The notes beneath the pieces were generated by a model. It had not been told where the DNA came from. It did no database searches and was given only the letters and a program-made list of their open reading frames with translations. The position numbers and the translations under genes were made by a program. 17,968 bases of DNA from Spirogloea muscicola (Eukaryota; Streptophyta; Zygnematophyceae; Spirogloeales; Spirogloeaceae): contig WELB01000013.1 of assembly GCA_009602725.1 (NCBI GenBank), positions 402,397 to 420,364 of the forward strand, in the 5' to 3' direction. This document shows positions 1 to 15,131 of the stretch, in pieces. The stretch's first letter is position 1, and every line of letters begins with the position of its first letter.

Positions 1-87
<87 letters not shown>
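1..87. repeat. Poly-T homopolymer tract at the window start
   Basis: The first 87 bases are all T, ending about 100 bases before the AMMECR1 start codon. Possible explanations are a genuine T-tract in a promoter, the poly-A tail of a retroposed element inserted on the opposite strand, or an assembly artefact at a contig edge. Processed cDNA is excluded because the adjacent gene still has introns. The true length is unknown because the run touches the edge. Confidence 0.95.
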
Positions 88-101
88 CGGTGGCGGCGGC
101 C

Positions 102-158
102 ATGGCGCCGAGCTCGCAGCGCCGGCGGTGGCGCCGGGCGCCGCTGGAGGCCCTATGA
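102..158 (+). promoter_or_regulatory. Possible upstream ORF in the AMMECR1 leader
   Basis: An ATG at 102 in strong initiation context (GCCATGG, the same as at the main start) opens an 18-codon frame that stops at TGA 156-158. That stop overlaps a second ATG at 155 (ATGA), whose frame runs past the main start in another phase. If transcription starts upstream of 102, these would reduce initiation at 187. The transcript start is not known, so the regulatory role is inference. Confidence 0.3.
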
Positions 159-186
159 CGGCGGCGGCGGCGGCGGCGGCGGCGCC
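158..186 (+). repeat. GCG trinucleotide microsatellite
   Basis: A run of about nine GCG/GGC units sits immediately before the AMMECR1 start codon. In the frame of the gene it would read poly-Gly if translation began upstream. Similar GGC/CCG runs occur at 299-345, 8187-8226 and 17829-17900. Confidence 0.8.
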
Positions 187-1461
<1,275 letters not shown>

Positions 1462-2350
1462 CTCGCAACATAGGTGCCGAAGTTAGAGAGCCGTGAAATG
1501 TCTTAGGTCTCCTGCTCTCAATTTCCATCTCTTAGCATTAATGGGCCAGCCACGAGTAATCAGACACGCGGCTGGCTCCCCCATTGATTGCCATCAATGT
1601 GTGACAAACCCTGCCTTCTGTTGTCGCACACAGGCAATTGCACTAGTGAGCACCAGTAGACCTGCGATAGTGCCCTAGCTTAATGCTGACCAAGAATCCA
1701 CTCTGTGGTCTGGCCATTGGGTCACAGGACTCTTCTTGAGCGCAGCTGCTTCACATTCTTGGTGCACGATCTGCACCGAACAAAGTAATGGATGCGAACA
1801 CTGAGGTCTAAATGGGCCAACCTGTACATAGGGCACCTGCAGCCCAGGGCAATGACAAGCCTCGCCATTAGCTCATGTGCCTGCTCATGTCCCGTTACAC
1901 GAAACTAGGATGCACTTGCAAGCTCTCCCGGTTGTCTGCATGCTACAATTTCAAAAGTTGATTCAATGGTTGTCAATTTTGCCAGGCATGATGTGAAAGA
2001 ATGGTGGGATTGGACAGCAAGCCGATTGTCTTGCTGTCAGTCAAATGCTTGTGCTACTGCGGGTTGCGCAGACACCTCAGGGTGTAGGCAGACACTGACC
2101 CTGTACAATCTGTACAGCTGCTGACGCTGCAATATATAGCAGCTATTATCTCACTAATGAAAGAATGTGGGGTATTGACTCCAAACGCAGGCTGGCAACC
2201 CCGCATGTAGCTGAGGGGGAGTTCTAGATAGCTACAACAAAGAGAGGTGCAACAATCAGGCAAAGATACCTGCAGCTTACACTTTCCGTCTGCTTTCTGA
2301 CCAACCTAGCTGTGGGAGGGCTAGCAAAGCGTTATCAGGACCTGCATCGA
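1462..2350. other. Intergenic tail-to-tail region, no gene seen
   Basis: This 0.9-kb stretch holds the 3' flanks of two convergent genes. No open frame here shows a recognisable domain and no tRNA-like structure was seen. The AMMECR1 side has no TGTAA that I could find, so its polyadenylation site is unassigned. Confidence 0.6.
2277..2281 (-). terminator. Candidate TGTAA polyadenylation signal of the synthase gene
   Basis: On the minus strand the sequence reads TGTAA about 70 nt past the stop codon of the aminodeoxychorismate synthase gene. TGTAA is the characteristic polyadenylation signal of chlorophyte algae. A 5-mer can occur by chance, but its position fits. Confidence 0.5.
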
Positions 2351-7705
<5,355 letters not shown>

Positions 7706-8157
7706 GCCGGCAGCGCCGTGGCCGTCACAGGCGGGGTNCTTCGGCTGCTAGTTCATTTATCAAGTCATCATTTACGTGTGATTAGCCAGCCCAGAAAAAG
7801 AACGTAACATGGATTCGAAGTGGCCAGGAAGGCGCACACGGCGACCCATTAAGTGGCCAAGTACAACCGATAACAACGGGTGCTCAACTCATCAATATAC
7901 CGCTCAGCAGTCCCCAAGGCATGCGATAGGAGAAGTTCCGCACAACGAGAAGTCGGATAACCGCGTACCGTCAACCGGGTGAGCGAGGTCAGCCCTCTCC
8001 GCTTACGCCAGGACGGCGCCAAGCCCCCTCCGTCCTTACACAGGTAAAGGCAGTTAGCCCGCCCTTGCCGCAGGGGCCTGCAGGACACGCGTCGTGCCCT
8101 CAGGCCACGCCAATGCCGGGCCGGTCTCGAACATCAACTGCCTTCCTTAGTCTGGCC
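7706..8157. promoter_or_regulatory. Head-to-head intergenic region, possible bidirectional promoter
   Basis: About 0.45 kb lies between the divergently transcribed synthase gene and the CBS-domain gene, including one undetermined base (N) at 7738. The stretch 7741-8100 is less GC-rich than the flanking first exons. No TATA box in a convincing position was seen. An unrecognised first exon of the synthase gene may lie here, since exon 1 lacks an ATG. Confidence 0.45.
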
Positions 8158-11100
8158 ATGGCTAAGGCGCCGCCCGTCGCCGCCTCCGGCGGCGGCGGCG
8201 GCGGCGGCGGCGGAGGCGGCGGCGATGACGGCGGCGGCGCGGGCGTGCGGGAGCGCATCGAGGAGCTGTGGAGCCACCACCGGGCCGAGGGCGGTCGCGG
8301 CGTGCCGCCGGCGGTGCACCAGCTCCTCAACTCCGCCTTCACCAAGATCCCCGTCTCCACCTTCCCCAGCGTACACCTCGGCAAGGGTGAAGCCCGGCCC
8401 TCGAGCCTTCTGCTGTGCCATCCCGCGCTGCCTCCGGACTGGTGGCACCCCGCCGCACATCATTGCTCGCTTCCGGAGCTTCAGACCTCTTCAGAAATGC
8501 ATGCAAAGAGCGATAAAGTGGAGCCCGCTTGCGTCAAGAGCTCCCTTGCTGATACTGATTCTGTCGTCGTTTATGTCTGCTTGAGTCCGCGTAGTAGCTC
8601 TTGGAGGTGTTGCACAGGCCTGATTTGTGCGCGCTTGTGCCTGCAGTCGTGGAGGTCCCGTCGGATGCGACAATCTCTGAGGCAGTGGTGCTTCTCTCCG
8701 AGAATAACGTCCTGTCTGCTCCTGTGAGAGACGTGACGGCTTCTGAGACTGCCAGCTGGACGGAGCGATACCTGGGTGAGTAGAATGACGATCGCTATTG
8801 ATACATGCAGAGAACAAATGCATGAATCTCTGATCTTACCTTAAGTCATAGCACACAAGCTCTCCTAACGGTGGGCACAAGTTGGGAGAAGATTCAGATA
8901 CATACGGCGACTAGCCTGTTGCACACACACACCAGTGCTTTGTAATTGTCGAACTCTTCCTTGCTTGTGGCCGAGAATGCTGGACGGCTTTCGTTGCAGG
9001 GATGCTGGTCTAAACGGAAGTGTCCTCCTTGCAGGAATGGTTGACTTCCCTGCTATTGTGGTGTGGGTTCTAGAACAAGCTGAGCTGGCAGCTGCTGCTC
9101 TTGCCGCAGGTCAGTATCTCTTCAGAACATACTGTAGCCTCCTGGTCATATGATTAGAAGTGCATGGAGCTTTTGATTTGCAGAGTGGCATCAAGCTTTC
9201 AAGCTTAAAAGCTTAAAAGCTTAATTGCCATATATGGCACTTTGTACATGTAGGAGCGTCCATAGTAACTTGTTGGAAGCTTCTGCCGCTGCTTAGGCCC
9301 AAACAAGAAGCATTCTGAACACCTTGGCAAATATCTGCTGCCATTGAGCAGAGAGGTTATGGCGATATGAATGAGCGCTCAGTAAGATCGTCTGCTTAAT
9401 TTGCACAGGCACCGCGGCTGCGGCTGGCGTTGGAGCTGGAGCACTGGGAGCTTTGGGTGCTGTGACGCTGGGCATGACTGGCCCTATCGCTGTAGCAGGC
9501 CTCACTGTGGCTGCAGTAGGGGCAGCTGTAGCGGGGGGAGTGGCAGCAGAACGTGGGGTTGGTCAAGACCCTCAGCATGCGGCAGATGCATTGGGCAATG
9601 ACTTCTACAAGGTCATCCTTCGAGAAGAGCCCTTCAAGTCAACCAAGGTACGCACAGGGACGACCTTGGTCAGCAGTTCTCTTAAGTTGTATGTAAGGTG
9701 TGCAGCTGCAGAGAAGCCTGCAAGTGTGCAGCATTTACTTGGTGTTCTATCGTCAGTGCAGATTTTGCTGCCAAAGCAAAGAGAATATGCTCTTCGCTTT
9801 GGCACACTTCCTCTTCATGCACTCTGAGGCAAAGAAATTGTGTTGTCAGGTTTCAGATATCACTAAAAGCTACAGATGGGCCCCTTTCTTGCCAATGCAA
9901 GCAGATGATTCAATGTTGACAGCCTTGCTTCTGCTTTCAAAATATCGACTTCGAAGCATTCCTGTAATTGATTCCAACAGCACGCAGGCAAGACCTCCCG
10001 AAAGTTGTACCTCTGCTGGGAGTGTCATGGCCTGATGTTAGACTGCCATCGTTTGAGGGTGCATATCCAAAAAGGCCTTGCCCATACTCTGATGGTCACT
10101 CATGCTACACGGGAACCATACTCAGGCTGAACAACAATGACAGCAAGTGACAATTGCATGGACCACTGCAATTTGCAGTTGTACAGATCTGGCTGAAGGC
10201 TGTGGAATTACCGCTTTGCTTATACTGACTTGATGAAGCTCTGCTTTATCCCTTCAGGTAAACAATCTGGTGACACAATCATCAGTAATCAGGGGCCTTG
10301 CACAATGCAAGGGATTTGCGTGGTTTGACTCCATAGCCAGCAGGGCTGTTGAAGACCTAGGACTTCCAGTCATGGCACCAGCTCAGGTAGGCATCTACTT
10401 CTCCTCAACACTGCACTTGACACACTACTGCATGGTTTAGCGTATACAGGTTAGGCGCCAAGCAGTCGCCAGTAAGTGGTGAATTTCAAACGACTCAAGA
10501 TCGTAGATTGTGATCAGAAGGAAGTCCTTGGATGAAACATGTGTCCATGCTGTGTTCTGTTGAGAGAGACTTGTGGTGGGCAGCGTTTTATGCTGGCTGC
10601 AAATTAATAATCATGGTGAAGTCGTGAAATTGGCGGACGCTCCAAGCGTCATCATAAGTGGAGTTGATGAGTGAGCACTACTGATACTGGTCAATGTGTT
10701 GTGCAGGTTGTTGCTGTTGAGGGGGACAAGTTGGTCCTGGAGGCATTCATATTGATGCGCGAGAAAGAGATTGGGGGTATCCCGGTGGTCGATACTCACC
10801 AGAAGCTCATTGGGAACATCAGTACCAGAGATTCGCGCTATCTTTTACTCCAACCAGACCTCTTTGCCCGTCGCAAGTGAGTATACTGGAGTAAGAGAAT
10901 GGCCTCCACACATCCAGCAGACGGGCATATGGAGAAGCCCATTCACTGCAGTCTGTGTTCTGTGGAGTCTGCTTTTGCATGTCTGCAATCACAGAAATAG
11001 TTCCAAAGTTTTGAGATACGCATCCAGCTCTTGTCATTCATATTTGCATTCAACCCTAGCTCTTTGCTTTCTGTTTTTTCTCCCCTACAAGAAGCTGGCA

Positions 11101-11504
11101 GCTCTCGGGAAATTGTAAGAACTGTAGGTAGGTCATTAAGCAGTGGCATCTGACTGAGCAATGACATTCACCTTATTTGCTGATGAGGGTGCAGAGAGTT
11201 GACTGTGATGGACTTCGTAAAGATCGTTTCAAACCTACCTGTCGACCCGTCAAAGAATTCCGTTCCACCACTTCTATCACCACCCATCACGTGCTTGCAG
11301 ACGGATACACTGGCCGACGTTATTGGAAAGCTGGTGACTAAAAACATTCACCGTGTGCACGTAGTGAGGGATGACAACAGCCTGATAGGCGTCGTCACTC
11401 TTCGAGACATCATATGTTGCTTCGTGTCTGAGCCGCAGGATTACTTCCAGAGCTTCTTAGGAGGCTGTCTAAATGATGCTGATGCAAAGGACAAGGAAGC
11501 CTAG
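8158..11504 (+). CDS. SNF4-like CBS-domain protein, eight exons
   Basis: Exons are 8158-8386, 8647-8775, 9035-9109, 9409-9647, 9850-9987, 10258-10386, 10707-10876 and 11195-11504, phase-consistent, giving 472 aa. The start at 8158 has a perfect GCCATGG context; an in-frame ATG at 8113 would add 15 residues. In order: a poly-Gly tract (about 11-22), the motif IPVSTFPSVHLGKVVEVP opening the first CBS repeat, a second part with YLGMVDFPAIVVWVLEQAEL, a Gly/Ala-rich hydrophobic segment (about 145-193), then EEPFKSTKVSDI, YRWAPFLPM and further CBS motifs SKYRLRSIPVID, EIGGIPVVD, KLIGNISTRDSRYLLL, NIHRVHVVRDDNSLIGVV and the end block CFVSEPQDYFQSFLGG. The whole layout matches a plant family of four-CBS proteins related to the AMPK gamma/SNF4 subunit (Arabidopsis At1g69800-like, from memory). 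CBS pairs usually bind adenine nucleotides; the ligand here is unknown. Intron 5 is probably GC-AG (donor at 9988). It is divergent to the synthase gene, with no evident functional link. Confidence 0.9.
8187..8226 (+). repeat. GGC microsatellite coding poly-Gly
   Basis: A run of GGC units within exon 1 of the CBS-domain gene encodes about 12 consecutive glycines near the N-terminus. Such tracts vary in length between strains and can confuse assembly. Confidence 0.85.
9193..9224. repeat. Four-copy 8-nt repeat AAGCTTAA in intron 3
   Basis: The palindrome AAGCTT starts at 9193, 9201, 9209 and 9217, exactly 8 bases apart. The first unit ends TC and the others end AA. It lies inside intron 3 of the CBS-domain gene. 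It may be a small tandem slippage product; no function is implied. Confidence 0.85.
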
Positions 11505-12530
11505 CGATTTGCCTCTGATGTGGGCAACGCTTTGGTGTTGGACTTCCTGGGCTGACCGCTCCTGTATCTGCTCCTGTACCTGTTCCTGTCTGTCGTAGTC
11601 AGTGTTCTCAGATTGTTCCTTCCGCCAATTGAAACGTCCTCCATCGGACGTTTGCCCTTGTCTACGGGCCCAGCAGACCGCCCTCGACGCGGGGGCACAG
11701 ATGCAGATGCGCTCATGGCGCCAGACAGATTCTAATCTCAGACAGTCAGTCAGACTGACAGCACAAACTCCGCCCTCACCCAAGGTGGATGGCAGCCATG
11801 GCTTGGGGGCGCACCGCGTGGCCTCAGATGTGGGGAGTGAGCCGGATGGGTGCCCGAGGCCTCCCTTATCCAGGGGAGACTCTCAAGGCCCAATGAGACG
11901 GGCAGGATCGTCACCCACCCCAACCCGCCGATTCACCATATTATGATTGTTCAACATTTGGAACAGTGGGAAGGGTAGGGCAGGGTGGTCGCACTGGGCT
12001 GGGATTGATTGGGGGGGGGGCGATAAAGATGTACGTTGAACGATGGAGGGCCTGAGTGGCCAAGTACCAAGACAAGCATGTGTACAGATGTACATCACCT
12101 GCTGCTTAGCAAACCCGCTCAATTACCACGGGTCTGCACCAGCAGGTGAGGTAGAATGAATGGCATGAAGCTGTTGTGAGGTAAAGAGTGAGCAAGCAGC
12201 ACGTGACTGTCTGCCTATTGCACCCAGTAGAGCTCACTGCTGCCCAGTCTGCAGGAAGAGTTACTTTATGGTGTTGCTGAGACTCTATTCTTATCTGCAC
12301 CCTTTCTGATGCACCTTTCTCTTTTCACCGAAGAGCCTCTGACGTGTGAGACCAAACGGCAAGCTCAAGTTTGAAGCCAAACTACAACAATCCAGAGCTG
12401 CAGCTTCAGATTCTGAGGCATTAGGAAGCAGGAGTTGTGCTAGCACCTTGACTTGAGACAGGGCCGCTTGTTGCAAGCACAGCGCAAGGGCCTCAAATAC
12501 AAGAAAATTGATATTGCTATCAGAGAGGGA
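11505..12530. other. Gene-free stretch right of the CBS gene
   Basis: This kilobase begins the repeat-rich right part. It contains three imperfect 12-nt units of the form GCTCCTGTAYCT at 11558-11593, a GTCAGTC/GACTGAC quasi-palindrome near 11745-11760, and a run of ten Gs near 12011-12020. No open frame resembles a known protein, and no TGTAA signal for the CBS gene was found on the plus strand. Confidence 0.5.
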
Positions 12531-12533
12531 AGA

Positions 12534-12556
12534 GGCTGTGAAGGTCCAGCCCAAAG
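12534..12556 (+). repeat. Dispersed hairpin repeat, degenerate copy
   Basis: The stretch reads GGCTGTGAAGGTCCAGCCCA and continues AAAG. It matches the core of the family best seen at 12834-12907, with changes in the hairpin loop. Homology to the family is likely but short. Confidence 0.4.
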
Positions 12557-12780
12557 GGACCAATTCCAAAGGACATTGCCAACATGAATGGACGGACATA
12601 TCAAGCCAAAAGCTCACTGGATACTCTGAATCCACTCTTTGATCACATTGAACAGCCGCAAGTTGCGGAACCAAGCAGCTGGGAAGGTACTGCCCTGCCG
12701 GCATTTTCGGAGGGGCAGCCAAAGGTACGTGCCGCCCGTGAACTTGTGCTGTTGTTCCGTCCAGGCTCGTCCGGGTGGCC

Positions 12781-12830
12781 TCGCATGCTCCCGGCATGCT
12801 CCGACCCGGACATGCTCGCGGCATGCGTAA
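12781..12830. repeat. GCATGC-rich degenerate array
   Basis: Four GCATGC/ACATGC units at roughly 10-15 nt spacing lie immediately left of the hairpin repeat at 12834. They are separated by GC-rich spacers such as CCCG and CCGACCCGG. The array resumes on the other side of that repeat. Confidence 0.65.
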
Positions 12831-12833
12831 ACT

Positions 12834-12907
12834 AAGCAAGCGCGGCCAGATTAATTGGTGGCTGGGAGAGGCCAGCCCAAAGGAATGGACAAGGTCTGAA
12901 GGAGCCG
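12834..12907 (+). repeat. Dispersed hairpin repeat, long copy A
   Basis: This 74-nt copy starts AAGCAAGCGCGGCCAGATTA. It contains the perfect 6-bp hairpin GGCTGG-GAGAGG-CCAGCC and then AATGGACAAGGTCTGA. A near-identical copy is at 16147-16220 and an inverted one at 17496-17561. The family occurs about ten times between 12.5 and 17.6 kb and I saw no clear copy in the gene-dense left part. It could be the end of a non-autonomous transposon or a satellite remnant. Confidence 0.8.
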
Positions 12908-12911
12908 CAGT

Positions 12912-13020
12912 GTGCATGCGTGGGCTCGGACGCCCCCGGCGGCATGCTTGGCCACGGCCATGCTTGGCCATACTCGGCCTCGGCCATGCTTGGTGGCATG
13001 CTCTGCCGCGGCCATGCACG
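12912..13020. repeat. GGCATGC/GGCCATGC degenerate minisatellite
   Basis: Units such as GGCATGCTTGGCCAC and GGCCATGCTTGG recur about seven times downstream of repeat copy A. Long open frames crossing here on either strand are compositional products of the repeats and should not be taken as genes. Confidence 0.7.
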
Positions 13021-13239
13021 GCGCCCAGGCGCCTGCGGGAGACAGCCCGTGGATCCCTCGTCAGGCACGCTCCTCACGGGGCGAGCGTTAGGGCGACCCC
13101 CATGCACCCTGGAGTGAGGGTGGCACGGAGAAGCTCCGGAAGCAGAGAGCAGAGGCCGGACGGAGGTCGAGAGTCAGTGAAGCTCTGAGAGAGAGGCGCA
13201 GCCTGCTGCTGCCTGCTGCCGCAGACCGCGGCTCATTGC

Positions 13240-13940
13240 CGGCTCGCTGTGGAGCGCGTCCCGCTGGAGGCAAGTCTGCAGCGAGTGCCCGTGAGGTGGA
13301 GCCGCGGCCTAGCGGCGGCGACACAGGGCAAGTCTTCCGTTGTGCTGACATTGGCAATATTGATGTGCGATATTGTGTCTATCGGACGCTGATCAGAATG
13401 CATCAATTCTCCTCAGGCACGACATGAAGTGCGCGTCCGAGTCCTCCTCAGCAGGCAGGATGGCCTGCTCGTGTGGTGCAGCTGACCAAGGCGCTAGTCG
13501 ACCTGCCGGCCTCGTCAGATCCCGATGGCTTGTCCTTTGAAGAGACGCAACGCGTGGTGCGCCTGACGGAGCTTTTTGAGGCAGTGGTCCTTGTAGTGGA
13601 CCCTGTGGCGTCCTTTCTCATGGGGGCGCTGTGTGAGGAAGTGAAGTCCCTGCTCGGTCAGATCCAAAAGGGCGAGCGTCGACTTCAGAAGGCCTTGGCA
13701 ACACATACCTTGGCCCGTTCGACACACGACTGGGGCGTGCCCAGCCGTCTCCTCCTCCCAAGTACTCAGGCCAATCAGTTGGTGGTGGTCTGCACGCCTG
13801 GCTGACAGAGATACAGGCGTGCTTTGTTCTTGGTGACACAGACTCGGTGTCCCGTGTAGAATCGCCGCTACCCATCTTTCTGGAGGTCCTGCCAGTGGTG
13901 AGAAATTGTAAAGAAGAGTTCTACTCCCGAGATGTATAAT
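13240..13940 (+). pseudogene. Unrecognised exon-like open frames, possible gene remnant
   Basis: Several plus-strand stretches look protein-like but fall in different frames. They are about 13240-13395, 13417-13484 after a splice-acceptor-like TTCTCCTCAG, 13428-13805, and a run to 13937 containing ACFVLGDTDSVSR. The longest has the alternation of hydrophobic and charged residues expected of a helical protein (LFEAVVLVVDPVASFL, then EEVKSLLGQIQKGERRLQKA). I do not recognise the family. It could be internal exons of a gene with no visible start, or a decayed fragment next to the foldback element. Confidence 0.25.
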
Positions 13941-14546
13941 ACCTGGGAGTTTCCTAGCGCATACCCTGGTCAGTGTGTGCGGCGAAGTTCATTCGAAATT
14001 AAAAGCCCGGATGAGCTGACGCCCTCCGGATGCGGGAGGGGGGGGGGGGTGATTTGAGGATTATGTACGGCAATCCCGCCAATAAATGTCCAAGTTCCGC
14101 ACATGCCCCATGGGCCCAGTTGATCATTGTTAACGTTTCAAGTTGGGCTTGCCTGAGCACTTTCTTCCTCTGGCGTAGGTGCACACTACTACCCCGGCGC
14201 CCATTGTAGCTCTACCTATATTGGTTGCCCAAGCCCCGGTTGGCTCTGACGGAGGTGCACACTACTACCCTGGCGCCAATTGTAGCTCTACTACGTTGGT
14301 GGACCAAGCCCGGGACCAAGCCCGACTTGAAACGTTGACACTGATCAACTGGGCCCATGGGGCATGTGCGGAACTTGGAGACTAACTGGCGTACATAATG
14401 CTCAAAGTCACACCCCCCCCCCCACATCCGGAGGGCGTCAAGCTCATCCCGGGCTCTAACTCCGCTTGAATTACGCCGGACACACTAACCAGGGTATGCA
14501 TGAAGAACTCCCAGGTATTATACGTCTTGGGAGTGGAGCTCTTCTC
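13912..14546. mobile_element. Foldback / long-inverted-repeat element (MITE-like)
   Basis: The left arm 13912-14149 and right arm 14320-14546 are inverted copies of each other, roughly 80% identical by eye. A perfect block of about 36 nt lies at 14090-14125 and 14342-14378, including GCACATGCCCCATGGGCCCA. The left arm carries a run of about a dozen Gs near 14038-14049 and the right arm the matching C run near 14411-14423. The 170-nt centre contains a two-unit direct repeat. No transposase is encoded, so it would be non-autonomous. I could not define a target-site duplication, so the outer boundaries are approximate. Confidence 0.75.
14178..14319 (+). repeat. 76-nt direct repeat in the foldback loop
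   Basis: Two imperfect units start GGTGCACACTACTACC at 14178 and 14254. Both continue with GGCGCC, an ATTGTAGCTCTAC block and CCAAGCCC. The second unit is shorter and runs into the right arm. Confidence 0.8.
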
Positions 14547-14562
14547 TGCACCTCTCGACCTA

Positions 14563-14611
14563 ATCAGACCTTGTAAATTCCTTTGAGACGGCCTCTCACA
14601 GCCATTGCCTT
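14563..14611 (-). repeat. Dispersed hairpin repeat, copy F
   Basis: On the minus strand it reads GGCAATGGCTGTGAGAGGCC, then GTCTCAAAGGAATT and ACAAGGTCTGAT. It sits about 17 nt outside the right arm of the foldback element. The hairpin has one stem mismatch typical of the short form (GGCTGT against CCAGCC). Confidence 0.65.
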
Positions 14612-14728
14612 CAAGAGCTGTTTCTCTCTAAGTTGCACGAGCTTTTGCATGAACAGCGAAGGTTTGATTGCTAAAACAAGCATCCCATTCATCCCATGTG
14701 CACAACAAGCCCTTCCCCCCCTTCGGAA

Positions 14729-14767
14729 AGGCCAGCCCAATAAGAACGGACAAGGTTTAAAGAGCCG
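14729..14767 (+). repeat. Dispersed hairpin repeat, truncated copy E
   Basis: It contains AAGGCCAGCCCAATAAGAAC then GGACAAGGTTTAAAGAGCC, the right half of the family core. The left half of the hairpin is missing or diverged. Confidence 0.6.
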
Positions 14768-15056
14768 AAAGGCGCTGTCATGCGAGAAGGCGTCTGTGCG
14801 AGATAACATCAATAGGTCTAGAATTAGGACACTGCTGACGTGCCATTCTATGTGATTCATAAACCAAACGAAGATGTTGGCTACTTTGACCAGGCTGACA
14901 TGAAAGACAGTCTGATAAGGAACCAACAATACCAATCGTCATCAGTATTCAAGTATCACAGCACCGTAATCAGTCTAGAACGGTTGAAATTTGACTAAGT
15001 AGCATAAGTGAAATGAAACGCGCCTCTGTCTACTGAGTGTTTCGTCACCAGTATCC

Positions 15057-15131
15057 AAGTCAACGAGACCGTCCGAAGATCGGCCCTATCTAAATAAGTC
15101 AACGAGACCGTCCGAAGATCGGCCCTATCTA
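15057..15131 (+). repeat. Perfect 36-nt tandem duplication, period 39
   Basis: Two identical 36-nt units start AAGTCAACGAGACCGTCCGA at 15057 and 15096 and both end in CGGCCCTATCTA, with a 3-nt spacer AAT. Perfect identity suggests a recent duplication or a local assembly duplication. Confidence 0.9.

Noticed and set aside
8100-8463. Minus-strand frames opposite CBS exon 1 with poly-Pro or poly-Ala
   Set aside because: Antisense shadows of the GGC microsatellite.
12291-13019. Long minus-strand open frame of about 240 codons
   Set aside because: Its N-terminal half is a translation of the GCATGC array and hairpin repeat copy A, and it starts at GTG. The C-terminal half (Leu/Ser-rich) matches no family I know. 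I treat it as a chance frame.
14564-14935. Minus-strand frame containing VFHVSLVK, reminiscent of the end of Ty3/gypsy integrases (FHVSLLK)
   Set aside because: Only about six residues match, with no neighbouring integrase or reverse transcriptase motifs, and the frame runs through hairpin repeat copies E and F.
14828-14998. Plus-strand frame of 56 codons after a TTAG acceptor-like site, with a protein-like reading (VPFYVIHKPNEDVGYFDQAD)
   Set aside because: Too short and unrecognised; no upstream exon could be connected. Kept only as a possible remnant.
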